From: Catenaria anguillulae PL171
Lineage: Eukaryota; Blastocladiomycota; Blastocladiomycetes; Blastocladiales; Catenariaceae
Length of the DNA: 41,400 bases
Direction: 5' to 3'
NCBI GenBank assembly: GCA_002102555.1
Contig: MCFL01000208.1
Coordinates: forward strand, 1 to 41,400
Numbering within the stretch: position 1 is the stretch's first letter; every line of letters starts with the position of its first letter. This document shows, piece after piece, positions 1-11,182 of the stretch. The translations under genes were made by a program, and so were the position numbers. The notes beneath the pieces are model-generated. The model was given only the letters and a program-made list of their open reading frames with translations, did no database searches and was not told the origin of the DNA.

Positions 1-2063
1 AGCAGAGTTTGGAGTTGTATCAGGCGATTCGGGTGGTTACCAATTTCCCGAGTGGTTGGTTGAACGACATGAAAGCAAGGGAAAGCATGATTTTGTCGAT
101 TGGCTCCAGCATGACGTGCCTCGTATCCGCTCGGCAACACACGCCCTTCTTCTGCAACTGGCCAACGTATCTGTGGCCTCCTCGTCATCAGCCATGACCC
201 GATCTGTTCGCTCGCTCCTCGAATCGCAAATCACGCTTCCGCTGGTGACTGCTGCTCCCTCTTCTGTTCCGACGCCAGCAGGCGAGTCACATGTGACGAA
301 ACCCAATGTGACGCTGTTCTTGCCTTGACACACGCAGGCTTGTTTTTGCCCAAGACGTATTTGCCTGGGCCATCCGGCAACTCAACGACACGATTCAGCT
401 TCCTTGCTCTAAACACAACACACAAATTGTCACATCACTCGCCAAAGCCATGGTGTCGCTATCTCACTTGGATCATTCTCTTTCGCAACCGTCTTTGCAT
501 ACTTTTTCGATTTCGGGTCCGCACCTCAAGTCCCGCTCGAGTACCGCACAAGGCTTTTACAGGCATACTCGCGCCTAGGTCACATTGCATTACTGCATTC
601 CGACCCGACCAATCTGGCCGTCGATCCAGTGCACTCGACGTTTGCGTCTGTCTGTCCTTTTCGTCATCGCTCATGGCTCAGCCGATCCAGTTGCCTCAAT
701 CGACAGTGGAATGCATGCAAGTCCACATGCTTCGTCCATGGCTCAACCACGCTCATGCTGCGGACGCGCTTGCTCAACTCGTCACCGATTCCGTCACACT
801 CAACGCAGTATCGCCTCGATCACTCCTCAAAGCCGTCCTACCCTGGCCGCATACCGGCTTTGTGTTCTCATTCTCTCTGCACCTGATGTACCACCAGAAT
901 GGTCCGGCATTGCTACCGCGACCCTGTCCGACCTTGTCGCACGTGCCGAAACCGAGGCAACACGCACCTGGCTCAAGCACCTGCTTTGCGTGTCTCGCTT
1001 GGCCACCTGCCTTGATCAGCTCGCGTCCAACACTGCGTTCAACCACATGCACCAGGCAAAGACCTTGTCCGACAAGTTTGGTACCGAGGCGTGCTTCCAG
1101 TCGTGCCTGATTCGCGTCGACTTGGCGGTGCATTCCGTCCTGGCGCGCATGAGCAGGCAGTGGCCACTGGATCATGGGACGGTGGCACGTGAATTATTCG
1201 GATTTGCGCAGGATTACGAGTACCTGTGTCGGGTGTTTCCGGAAATGGACAAGTCGTCGCGGGCGTTGCTATCGGAGCGGGCGAACATGTGTGGTTCGCT
1301 GGCGGATCAAGTGGGCTCCATCCAAGCCAACCGCGAGATGTTGGCAAGTTTGGCGGCACCGTTGAGGACGTTACCAGTGTACCACTTTGTCACGGGACCC
1401 GATTGGTCATTGAATGTGCGTTGCTGCTCATTTTCGTCTGCATTTTTCAAACGGCGTCCCCTCTGACAAAGGGTCCGCTTTGCAGATGCTCATCACGCCG
1501 ATATCGACTACGGACCAGCCCATCATTGTCACCAACGGCATGGACGTGACCTATCATGTGTATGGGCAAGTCATGCACCGAAAGGCAGCCACCATGCTCC
1601 CCGTCATCTCGGAAGGCCAATTGGTTGTCGTTGTGAGCCTGCGGCCGCTGTTTCTGTCCCTTCGGCGTGATTTGACAAAGCAACGCCAAGTATCCGAATG
1701 CGCGCAGTTGGTCGATTCTGTACGTTCCAACAGTAGGTTTGCCACATCGCGCCACACCATGATGCTCACAAGTGCTCCTCTTTTTTTTCCCAGGCACATC
1801 AACAGCAACAACAACAACAACAACTCGACTCGCTTTCCATATCCAGCCTGCTCGTCTTGCCGCTCGCCTTGCATGCCAACACGTTCAGCAAGCCGGCGGC
1901 CATTCCGTTCACGGCGCTCGATAGTGCTGGCGGGCAATCACAGTTGCATGTGACACTGCTGGTACGCCTCAAGCTGCCAAGCCATTTGAGCGGTGGGTGG
2001 TGGGAATGCGGGCCCATGGCGTCCATGGTGATTGCGCCGAGGTCGACGGCGGTGGTCAGATAG
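1..2063 (+). CDS. Integrator complex subunit 7-like protein (5' truncated)
   Basis: The gene is cut by the left window edge and ends at TAG 2061-2063. The clearest exons are about 898-1415, 1486-1719 and 1794-2063, with GT-AG introns at 1416-1485 and 1720-1793. Upstream, exons 1-285, 338-452, 563-649 and 691 to about 860 can be read in shifting frames, but one junction near 860-898 stays unresolved and the 41-bp intron 650-690 is suspiciously short. The N-terminal part is helical and Leu/Ala-rich. The C-terminal part, from LPVYHF through ITPISTTDQPIIVTNG to TYHVYGQV, looks like the beta-rich C-terminal domain of INTS7 (LALSPQPKTPGEPISVQSN in human), and a short Gln run follows. INTS7 belongs to the metazoan-type Integrator, which cleaves snRNA and attenuated Pol II transcripts in the nucleus. 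The assignment rests on remembered similarity and could be wrong; a generic HEAT-type scaffold is the alternative. Confidence 0.45.
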
Positions 2064-2278
2064 ACTCTACATGATGGCCATGCAAGATGCCTTGTCTCGA
2101 TTAAATAAAGAGAACACCATTGTGACAGTTGGGATATGTACAGCGAATGAAGGGAACGCGGGGGAAATGGGGGCATTGGTAGGGTAGCGGCAGCGCGCAA
2201 ATGGCACAAAAGTGGAATAGCAGGACAAAGAAAAAGAGCGTGGCAGCCAAGTCGACAGGTGGATACTTGGAGGGCGAA

Positions 2279-3853
2279 TCAACGCAAAAGCTGTGCAATC
2301 ACATCAAGGATGTGAATGCGAACGGTTTGGATCGTGTACTCGATCGTATGGCTACTCGCACTCGTTCTTTGCAAAGAAATCTAGGATGACGAAGATGAGG
2401 CGAATAAGGGTGAGCGGGCGACAAGACGTCAAGCTGCGGTTTCACAAGAACGAAACAAAGCCATTCGCACCTGTGAGATTCCACGGCTGCACTCAATGAC
2501 GTATTCCCGCGGTCGTTTTGGTTTCCGCCCAAACGGGACCAAGAACATGAAGACGCCTCCGTTACCTGCTGCACCATCGGAATCACCAGACTTGCCTCGG
2601 CGGACGCGGCGGAGCTGGTCAAGACATTTTGAGTGGGATAGCGTGATTTCGGCAATACTCCTTTGTGCTGGCGGGCCACCCTGAAGTCGGTGAGGATCGC
2701 GTCAGTGATAAAGCTTCAAGTGAAGGTAAAGAAAAAAAATCGGGTACCCCGCGCGGTCGCACTTGTGACGTAAGTGACAGAAATAGTTTTGAGTCGTTGG
2801 CCAGAGTTCCATGATTCTCGCCCAGTGTAAAATAAATGAAGGGGAATGAGCACGCGACGGTATTGGACTCGGTGTCAATTCGATATGGGTTGGCAAACAC
2901 TGGGTAGCTGCGCAACAGTCGAGCCGAATGGGACAAATTGACAGAGACTTCGGCCGTGTATGTGTGCTGCAATTGAAAGCAAGGCGACCGGTGAGTTGTG
3001 TAGATTACTTGTCACGGATGTATGTCCATTCTACATCAGTGGCCAAGCGCACCTGCATGATGACATTGAGCCAAACCGACATGACCCAGTCAACTTCTGG
3101 CAGGTTTGGCGGCAAGGACAAGGTCGAAGCAACATTGCGCTGGACAATGAGCAAATCAGACAACGACGTAGAGTAGGTTGGCGTTGACGGCGGCCCGATG
3201 CCAGACAATGCGTCTCGTCGCATGGCGCTCGGCCAGCTTTGCGGGACGTAAAAGAGCATATCGTCGTGCTCCTCGTTCTTGTGTAGCAGCAAATGCTTGA
3301 TGAGCAGCTCCTGGTATTGCCTGCAAGGAAACATGAGTGTGAGGATTCGAACGATATGTGGAGCAAACAAAGTGTAGCTCGGAGGAGACCTTTGGGCAGG
3401 CTCGTTGTTGCGCAGCTGGATCATGGCCTCGAATCGTGGATCGACCACCGATGATTGCTGGGCGCTATGTATTGCACAGGGGCCGATGGCGTCGTTGGCG
3501 TCCACCAGTTGAAACCCAAGACCGAGAGCGTCTTCTTGACTTGCTCGGGGAGAGGACGAGACAGAGGCTGATGAAGATGCTGTTCTACTCGATGGTTGGC
3601 CATCGCCCACGGACGATGGGGACGCCGTGGAATTCCGCAGCAATTGTGGAGAATCGCCGCCACCAAGCTCTGTGGGAACTGCAGTGCCACCCGCTGCGAG
3701 TCCGTTTTCGTGAAGTTCGTCCAACCTGCGAAGGTCGGGAGATCCAAGGGATGCCAACGATGGACTCCTGGATGGAACATTATGCCTTGCCAAGGATTCG
3801 GTAACGACGGTATCCAAGGATCTCATCACAATGATTCGGAGGACGTCGGCCAT
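2279..3853 (-). CDS. KIAA0930 / DUF2045 family protein
   Basis: Transcribed leftward from ATG 3853 (MADVLRIIV) to TGA 2279. Exon 1 is 3853-3390, exon 2 3320-3035, and exon 3 starts at 2966. Introns 3321-3389 (69 bp) and 2967-3034 (68 bp) join in frame. Residues 1-150 are Ser-rich and disordered. The recognisable core follows: EEHDDMLFYV, then PEVDWVMSVWLNVIMQ, matching human KIAA0930 APRQDDMLFYV and DPDIDWEESVCLNLILQ, then a YPVFANP block matching human QQVFASP. A last exon ending EYTIQTVRIHILDVIAQLLR resembles the human C-terminal end [20 protein letters not shown]. Splicing between about 2760 and 2390 is unresolved, so the middle is tentative. The molecular function of the family is unknown. 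The gene converges on the INTS7-like gene and is head-to-head with RPL9. Confidence 0.72.
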
Positions 3854-4533
3854 GATGCTTGTCGGGCATGCACTGCGGGGCGGTGACTGCAGAGGTTGGC
3901 TCGTTGTAAAAGGCAGGAGGCAGGTCAATGCTTGCGCAAAGTTGGAATACATTCATTGCGTTGTGACTCGATTCAATACAAGAGCCAGAGCCAGACTTTG
4001 GCACGACATGTCTCACGATATGATGCTTGCGAATCCCCATTCCCACGTGCATTCCGCTTCCACATAGTAGGGTCCCGAATTGCTCATGGTGCACCTGAAT
4101 GTTGGAATGCTGCAGATGCAAAATGGATTGCGCTGGAGGAGGAATGGATCGGTGCCGAAAACGCAGACACGTACACACACAACCGTGCACCAAGTCAATT
4201 GCAATGACCGAAAAAAAAGCAAGAAAAGTGAGCAGAAGAGAATGGTCATTCTGACGGGCGGCGCTCCGATCGCGCGTCGATCCTTCGCGCCACACTCAAC
4301 CTCATCCATCCATCGAGTTGGCGCCCAGCGCAGCAGCGACACCCCCTCCCACCCACGTCCCATATCAGCTAGGGTAAGCTTTCACTATGAATTCTTGTTT
4401 TTTCCCATGTGGACCCATGTATTCAACCCACGACCGACGCTTCCCCGAAACTCGCCGACCGACGAATCAGTGCCTAACCAATCTCTATGCCTCTACTCGC
4501 CTCGTGCTTCCCAGACCGGTCTCTATTTCCGCC
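3854..4533. promoter_or_regulatory. divergent upstream region, DUF2045-family gene / RPL9
   Basis: This 680-bp stretch lies between two outward-facing start codons and must hold both promoters and 5' UTRs. The open frames inside it are short and unlike any protein I know. No TATA box or other clear element stands out. Confidence 0.4.
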
Positions 4534-5548
4534 ATGAAGGATATTCTCAAGTTCCACGACGTCACCATCCCCGAGGGCGGTGTGTAATTTTTTTCCTTTT
4601 TGCCCGATTTCGTGCATTTATCGGCCCGCCTGTGTTTGAAACCGTCGCCGCACAACGCAGCATTGCCGAACCTGGAATGCATCCGACTGTCCCTCTGTCA
4701 GGGACGGGAGAACCTCTGCTGGTTGATTGTGGTTCATCCTGTCGAAGAAGTACTGGGTTGGCATTTCCGTGTTCCTGGAATTGCTGCACTGTGTCAATGA
4801 CTGAATCATGCGCAAGTCGGGCTGGGCAAGAGATTGACGTCGGCAACAATGAGCTTGTCACTGACCTCTTTTGCATCCTTGCTACTGTATATCCCTTGTC
4901 ACCCACCTCTTCGTCAACTTGCATGTCTCCATTGCTCGACTCGCGGCGTGTCAAAACTCTTACCAAATTCGTCACCTGTCGCCGTAACTCTTCAACGATG
5001 CCCAAACAAAAATTGCGCCAAACCATCCAGTTACCGTCTCCTTCAAGTCGCGTAACGTTGTCGTTACCGGCCCCCGCGGTACCCTCAAGAAGTCGTTCCA
5101 GCACGTCGACTGCGAGTTGGTCCGCGTCTCCAAGGACAAGATCCGCGTGCAGGTGTACCACGGCAACCGCAAGCACGTTGCCTGCATCCGCACCGTTGCC
5201 TCGCACATCCAAAACTTGATCAAGGGTGTCACCAAGGGTTTCCTCTACAAGCTCCGTCTTGTCTACGCCCATTTCCCCATCAACGCCAACGTTGTCGATG
5301 GTGGCAAGACCATCGAGATCCGCAACTTCTTGGGCGAGAAGGTTGTGCGCCGCGTGCCCATGTTGGAGGGTGTCACCATCGCCAACTCGCAGGCCCAAAA
5401 GGATGAGCTCATCATCCAGGGTAACGACATTGAGTGCGTCTCGCAATCGGCTGCCGACATTCAGCAATCCGTGCTCGTCAAGGGCAAGGATATCCGTAAG
5501 TTCTTGGATGGTATCTACGTTTCCGAGAAGACCACCATCTCCGAGTAA
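4534..5548 (+). CDS. RPL9: 60S ribosomal protein L9 (uL6)
   Basis: Structural protein of the large cytosolic ribosomal subunit (uL6). Exon 1 (4534-4579) encodes [15 protein letters not shown] and exon 2 is 5031-5548. The 451-bp phase-1 intron 4580-5030 is the longest well-defined intron in the window. Splicing restores [11 protein letters not shown], matching yeast PEGVTVSIKSR, which fixes both splice sites. Conserved family blocks follow: [25 protein letters not shown]-like [33 protein letters not shown] and [13 protein letters not shown]. The product is 187 aa, close to yeast at 191 aa, and ends at TAA 5546-5548. The intron sits near the 5' end, as is common in fungal ribosomal protein genes. 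Confidence 0.97.
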
Positions 5549-6748
5549 GTTTGTGTGTCAATTCGACGTGTGGATATAACTTGGGGACGAGGGATGCGTT
5601 CTTTTGTCGTCATGCCCATGCGAGTGTTGTGATTGTCCATTTTCATTACACGAGTTGTTTGCGGCGCTTGAATTGTTTGGCATTTGTTGCGGTTGTTTCC
5701 GGTCATTGGAGGACAACCTCGCAACACGGGTCACATTCCCCGCTTATGCCCGCTGCTGGTAGTTCCCTCCATTCCGTGTGCCGTCGTGGGGCTGGCTGGC
5801 GTGTGGAGCCATCCCTATCGAGCTGGTGTGGCGCTCAGAAGGACCAAAGGTAGGTGGTACGAGTCGTCTGTAAGTATGTCCGTCGTATACTGATGATCGG
5901 ATCCTTGCTCTGCCGCTGGATTGCGTGAATAACTTGAATGTTTGATGTGAGCTGACAAATGTCTCAGCTCAAGCATCGACGTGAGGGCCAGCGCGTGGGC
6001 TGCGGCTGCGAACATCACGATGGGATAACGCGTTCGCTGTCGCTGACGATCGGGCACAGCATGAGGGTTGGTCGGGATCGAGAAAAAGCTGCTCAATACC
6101 TACTCTAGATCTCGCACAACTCAAGTGATCTTTCCGAAAGACAATTCTCACGTAATGCTAGAACTCATGGAGAAGCGACGGCCGGCTTCTGGACCACACT
6201 TCTGTGGCGCGATTGTGAGCTCGATCGATGCCATTTCGTCTGAGGTTTTGCCGTGTCAATGTCCTAATGCACTGATTGAACCTGAAGCAAAAGCCTGGCT
6301 CTTGGCCGATCACGTTTAAACGCCACACTCGTCATTCGGACCGAGGTTGCAGACGGCATGGCCCCTGCACGTTTGTCATCTCAGTTGGGGAGTCACTGGA
6401 CCACCGCTGGCCATCGCAAGATCTTCCCACCGGCGATCGACGACCACAATAAGAGAGGTGACCTTTGCGGAACAGGGTCAGTTTTGTCAGCCTCACTTCC
6501 GCTTCTTCGATTCGTCAACGCTGGCATGTCGCAATACTGCGCGCAGCAGACTCGCCGAGGTGGGTCCGCCTCACCAAGCCAAGGCGGCGCTCGTCCATCG
6601 GTTGCGAAAGAGTTGGCCAGGAAGCAAAAAGCTCGCTCGCTCAAATAGCGGCACCTTCCCTCCACCACAGAAGATAGTCAAGTGTCTCAGCAACTATCTC
6701 GCGTCAACTTGTCTCTCACCACCCCAATCACCCTCACACAGCTTCATC
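5549..6748. other. 1.2-kb intergenic region, no gene seen
   Basis: It holds the RPL9 3' UTR on the left and the FAS1 promoter on the right. Open frames here are all under 100 codons and have no recognisable motif or paired splice sites. A long 5' leader or a non-coding RNA cannot be excluded. Confidence 0.45.
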
Positions 6749-7962
6749 ATGGTCGCTTCAGCCATTCTTCCCGTCCTCGCTCTCTGCGTCGCATCCGTTC
6801 TTGCCCAAAACGCGCAAGACACCATCTCCAAGAACGTCGTCGCCCTCTCTGGTGACGCCGCCGCCCACTCCCAAAAGAACTACCGCTTCAACACGCTCGT
6901 CAAGCTTGCCACCGACACCAAGCTCGTCCCTGCCCTTGATACTGCCAACATTACTCTCTTTGCTCCTACCGACGATGCTGTACGTCGCTACAACTTGAAT
7001 GTCTCACGATGATTGACGCGTCATCCCATCTCGGTTGAGACACATCAACATGCATGCTAACCGTCACACCTCCCTCTCTCTCGCAACATCAGTTCAAGGC
7101 TCTCACCTCCGTTCCTTCCGATCTCAATCTCGTCGCCGACATCCTGACTTACCACGTCGTTCCCGGTGCATTCCCCGCCGACAAGCTTGCCGCTTACCAA
7201 GTCGTCCCCACGCTTCTGAACCGTCAAGGCTCGCCTTTCGTCCAATTTGCCGACAACAAGACTGCACAATCTCTTGCTATCGCCAAGGCTGATGGCGTGA
7301 CCGTTTCCTTTGGCTTGGGCAAGGTTAAGGTGATTGACTCGATCCCCAGCGCCAACGGTGTGATTCACGTTGTCGACGGCGTCCTCTTGCCCCCCAAGAA
7401 GCCCTCGGAAACCGCAGTCGCTGCCAAGCTCAACCAGCTCGTTGCCGCTCTTACAAAGGCCCAGCTCGTGTCGGCCGTTGACGGCGCCAAGGGAGTCACG
7501 ATCTTTGCCCCGACCGATGCTGCCTTCGACAAGATCAAGGACACTGTTGCCAAGCTGACCGACGAGCAGCTCAAGCAAGTCCTGACGTACCATGTGGTTC
7601 CCACCGTCGCCTACTCGACCGGTCTCCCTGCCTCCCTGGACGCCCCGACTCTGCTCGGGGCCGACGCCAAGGTTGCCGTCAAGAAGACTGCCGAGGGCGT
7701 CACTGTCAACGGCGCCAAGGTTGTGATTGCCGATGTCTTCACCAACAACGGAGTCGTGCACGTCATCGACTCGGTCCTGATTCCCCCCTCCCTTGCAGGT
7801 GGCTCGGCTGCCACTGGTTCCGACAAGCCTGCACAATCGACCACCTCGCCCGCCACCTCGGCCACCGGCACTGCCTCAGCTCAGACCGGTGATGCGTCCG
7901 CGACCAAGGCCGCGCTTGGCTTGTCAGCTGCTGTTGCACTTGCCGCTGCCGTCTTCGCTTAA
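6749..7962 (+). CDS. secreted GPI-type protein with two fasciclin (FAS1) domains
   Basis: Exons 6749-6979 and 7093-7962 flank a 113-bp phase-0 intron and encode 366 aa. Residues 1-20 form a signal peptide (hydrophobic ILPVLALCVASVLAQ). FAS1 domain 1 covers about residues 28-165, with NITLFAPTDDA and the H-box ILTYHVVPG. Domain 2 covers about 175-300, with VTIFAPTDAAFDKI and VLTYHVVP, and each domain closes with VIHVVDGVLLPP or VVHVIDSVLIPP. A Ser/Thr-rich stretch and a hydrophobic Ala/Leu/Val tail follow, which suggests GPI anchoring to the plasma membrane or wall. FAS1 proteins commonly act in cell adhesion; the exact role here is unknown. The start is the only ATG giving a signal peptide. 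Confidence 0.93.
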
Positions 7963-8264
7963 GATTGCCTATCTATATCTCCTGTATCCTTGCACTTTTT
8001 TCTCTCCCCCGCTGTCCTGTGCCGTGTGTGTCCATATTCTTGTTCCTGGTTATGTTTGTGAATCCTTTTTTCTGGTGAGTCGTTCGCCTATCTCAGTTTT
8101 GTACAAAAGATTGCTCGCAATACACTTGCATAAAGTCTCCATTGTGTGCGTATTCACTTTCCTTTCACGAAAATCAAAGGAAAAAAAAAAAAAAAAAACT
8201 GGTAGGAATGAACTAGTCTCAAACGGGGACAAGGGCCGGAAATCAAAGGTCGAGACACATGATT
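7963..8264. other. convergent intergenic region, FAS1 / Kelch 3' ends
   Basis: These 302 bp separate two converging genes. The stretch is pyrimidine-rich just after the FAS1 stop and holds an 18-base A run. No gene is seen. Confidence 0.5.
8181..8198. repeat. A18 homopolymer
   Basis: Eighteen consecutive A residues lie in the 3' region between the FAS1 and Kelch genes. On the minus strand the same tract is T18. It is probably a simple slippage tract; its length may be uncertain in the assembly. Confidence 0.9.
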
Positions 8265-9710
8265 TCAATTGCACCCGTCCAAATTCAACACATGAACGTC
8301 GTGAAAGACACCTCCATGATTCATTCCGCCAAACATGCCGACACGCATTCCTTCATGCTCATCTGCCCCGACTGGCTCACCGTCCTTGATTTCAGATATT
8401 CCACTCCTTCCCGCGCTATCAGGAATGACAAACAAGCAATGATCCAACCGCGCCATTGACCTATCGGCTGCCATGGCTTTGGCCAAAGGGACCGTCTGCG
8501 GCTCCCAGTTTGTCGAAGCGCTCGCGACGTACCACCTGTCGGAAACCGCCATGGATTTCGTGAGGCCGCCGGCCCACAGGATGATGGCTTGGGAGGAGGA
8601 GACTTGAGCTGCGTTGGTGATCGTTTTGGGAGATGCGAGGCGGGGCAACCGGTCGAGGGCGAGGGCGGCGTGGCCAGATACGGCAAATGCCGAGTGTGTG
8701 GCGAGCCTTGTCCATTTCCACGAATCTGCAACACAAACGCAGAGTAAGGCTCGAGAGACAGCCAAAAGTAAGAGAGTGACTATTGAATAGCAAGCGAACC
8801 AAGCGACAATGTCCACAGATCGTCAAAGATGGTGTCCGCATTCATCCCTCCGAGCAAGTAGACGGCATGTGCCGACGTGCAAGAAACCAGCGAATGACCC
8901 AGACGCGGGGGCGGAACGCTCGACGTTGCTTCTGCAGGTGACACTGCGTACGTTGTCCATGACAGTGCGGCTGCAAGACACAGTGCGATGTGAGTATTGT
9001 TGAGGGGTCGCCTAAGAAATGTTTTCGGCGTACCAATGTCGAGGACATGAACCGACGAGTCTTGTACCGCGCGCGAGCCGTCTGCTCCACCGCCCCAAAC
9101 AAGAATCTTGTTCGAGTCTTGAGGATGCAGTGTCGCTGCTCCGCGCATGGTGCGAGGCGAAGGTGCGCCTCCGGACGTCTTGAGCAGGTCCCACCGGTAT
9201 GAAGCTTCACAGACAATGTTAACGAGCTGCAACCGCACAAGACAATAGCCAGGAGTAAGGAAACGACGTACCAATGTCATAAACCCAGACATCATTCAAG
9301 CATGAACCATCAGGACCTGCGCCTCCCATCACAATCATTTGATTATCAAAAAAGAAAGCAGCATGATCGTATCGCGGCATAGGTAGCGGTCCAGAGTGGA
9401 GGTGATTCAACGGTTTCCATGACGCCGTTTCGGTTACGGTATCTGTCGATCCAAGTGACAGTCAGCGACACGGGAACGGCGCCAGACCATTGCGATACAG
9501 GAGCGACTGCTTACCTATTGAGAGCTCATACAAGTCATTTGAGAGGCCCTCCTCTGCACTCGCGCCCCCAAACACTAGAAAGCGGCCGTCGGGCGTGGGA
9601 ACGGTTGAGGACCCGGTTCGTGGTGAAGGCGCGAGCTTCGTGATGGTTGCCTTTGTCGCTGGATCAGACCCAAGGGGCACCTGGGTGATGAGCTTGGTCG
9701 CAGATAGCAT
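8265..9710 (-). CDS. Kelch-repeat beta-propeller protein
   Basis: Five exons, 9710-9515, 9442-9272, 9204-9034, 8970-8800 and 8725-8265, encode 389 aa ending at TGA 8265. Kelch blades show the usual double Gly and the R/Y...W spacing: RFLVFGGAS..NDLYELSI, QMIVMGGAG..NDVWVYDI, KILVWGGGA..SVHVLDI, AVYLLGGMN..DDLWTLSL, and a last GMFGGMNHGGVFHDVHVLNL. Each blade ends at an intron: all four introns are phase 1 at the same blade position, and the three middle exons are each exactly 171 nt. I took ATG 9710 as start because the frame above it reaches a stop with no other ATG; an undetected first exon is possible. No signal peptide, BTB or other domain is seen. The function cannot be told from the propeller alone. 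It is divergent from the SAICAR synthetase gene. Confidence 0.85.
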
Positions 9711-10049
9711 GTTCGACGATAGTATGCAGGTGCCGGAAGTGAATGCCAAGAGTTGGGTTGGTGCTACCTCGGGAATGTAAATACATTGACATGGCAATCA
9801 ACACCAGATGCATGTCTTCACGTTGGCTGCAGAAACGTGTCCAACCGACGCGATCTTGTGAGTTCGCCGCATTCGGCCGACGCAGATCCTACTTGACCCG
9901 GCGAGCGGCTCTCGTATCGGTCCGTGGAATGAATGCTCGCGGTATAAAGCAGCCATGATCCCCAAGCAAGCACCATTCGCGGAGCCGACAATTGACATGA
10001 CCATTCGTCCCATGAAAGCACGCATCCCTCCGCCAACACCAACAACAAC
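9711..10049. promoter_or_regulatory. divergent upstream region, Kelch gene / SAICAR synthetase
   Basis: These 339 bp lie between two outward-facing start codons. Both promoters should lie here. No gene-like frame and no clear regulatory motif are seen. Confidence 0.4.
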
Positions 10050-11182
10050 ATGAGCACCACGCTTCTTCAAAGCTCATGCCCCGACCTCAAGCTGGTTGCT
10101 CGCGGCAAGGTCCGCGACCTATGCGAGGTGGACCAGAACTCGCTGCTCTTTGTTGCGACCGACCGCTTGTCGGCCTTTGATGTCATCATGAAAAATGTCC
10201 GCCATCATCATTGTTGGGATGTCGGGTTCAAGTCGACTGCCGCGTGTTGCTCACTCTATTCGCTGCTTGACTCGATATGCTCGCAGGGTATCCCAGGAAA
10301 GGGCAAGATCTTGACGGCCATTTCCATCTTTTGGTTCGATCACTTGAAGGATGTGTTGCCCAACCACCTCATCACGGTCAACATGGACGAGATGCCTGCA
10401 AGCGTCCAAAAGTACCGGAATCATCTCGAGGGTCGGTGCATGTTGGTCAAGAAGCTCAAAGTTTTGCCCATTGAGGCCATTGTGCGTGGATACATTACCG
10501 GTCCGTTGTGTTGCTGATCGTCGCCATGGGCGCGTGCTGCGTTCGTTGTCCCCAACGTGTCATTTGTGTCTGTGCACAGGCTCTGGTTGGAAAGAGTACA
10601 AGGCAAAGGGAACGGTTTGCGATATTCAGCTTCCGTCCGGTTTGAAAGAGTGCGAGCAGCTCCCAACACCGCTCTTCACTCCATCAACCAAGGCCGAGAT
10701 TGGTGACCACGGTATGACGTTGTTTGGCTCTTGTACCACATGACACTGTTCAGCTTACGCATGTGCACGTAGACGAAAACATTCATCCGTCAAAAGTTGC
10801 CGATATCGTTGGGGCCGAGCTCGCGCACGCCGTCGAGTCTGCAGCGCTGACGTTGTACAAACGCGCAGCCGAGTACGCGAAAACCAAGGGCATCATTTTG
10901 GCCGATACAAAGTTCGAGTTTGGCGTCGATGCCAGCGGGACATTGCACTTGGTGGATGAGGTTCTCACACCGGACTCGTCACGTTTCTGGCCGGCCGCGG
11001 AGTACGCTGCAGGTCGCGATCAGCCGTCGTTTGACAAGCAGTATGTGCGCAATTACTTGTTGGCGATTCCCGGGTGGGACAAGAAGACGGGGGTCGAGTT
11101 GCCTGAGGATGTGGTCAAGGTGACGGTTGACAAATACCAGTCGGCGGCGAGGATGCTGACGGGCAAGGATATCCCGCTGTGA
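10050..11182 (+). CDS. ADE1: phosphoribosylaminoimidazole-succinocarboxamide (SAICAR) synthase
   Basis: The enzyme joins CAIR and aspartate with ATP to make SAICAR in de novo purine synthesis, in the cytosol. Four exons, 10050-10196, 10287-10500, 10580-10711 and 10773-11182, encode 300 aa, the normal size for the monofunctional ADE1/PurC type. Motifs in order: [11 protein letters not shown] (ATP-site loop), [68 protein letters not shown] near residue 165, [10 protein letters not shown] and [15 protein letters not shown]. Each junction restores a conserved block; for example, splicing at 10500/10580 restores the YITGSGW motif. The first intron (90 bp) is a multiple of three and lacks stops, so reading through it would add 30 unrelated residues. 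Confidence 0.96.

Noticed and set aside
3009-3034. Later donor for the second KIAA0930-like intron, adding VEWTYIRDK
   Set aside because: It breaks the frame with the next exon; the donor at 3034 keeps phase 0 and gives a better family match.
3321-3389. tRNA-like B box (GTTCGAATCC) on the minus strand
   Set aside because: It lies inside a short spliced intron, and no A box or cloverleaf can be formed around it.
4580-5030. Possible box C/D snoRNA in the RPL9 intron
   Set aside because: CTGA-like boxes occur, but no box C (RTGATGA) sits at a sensible distance with a closing stem.
9711-9797. Upstream extension of the Kelch protein
   Set aside because: The frame is open but has no ATG before an in-frame stop, so translation is placed at ATG 9710; a separate first exon remains possible.
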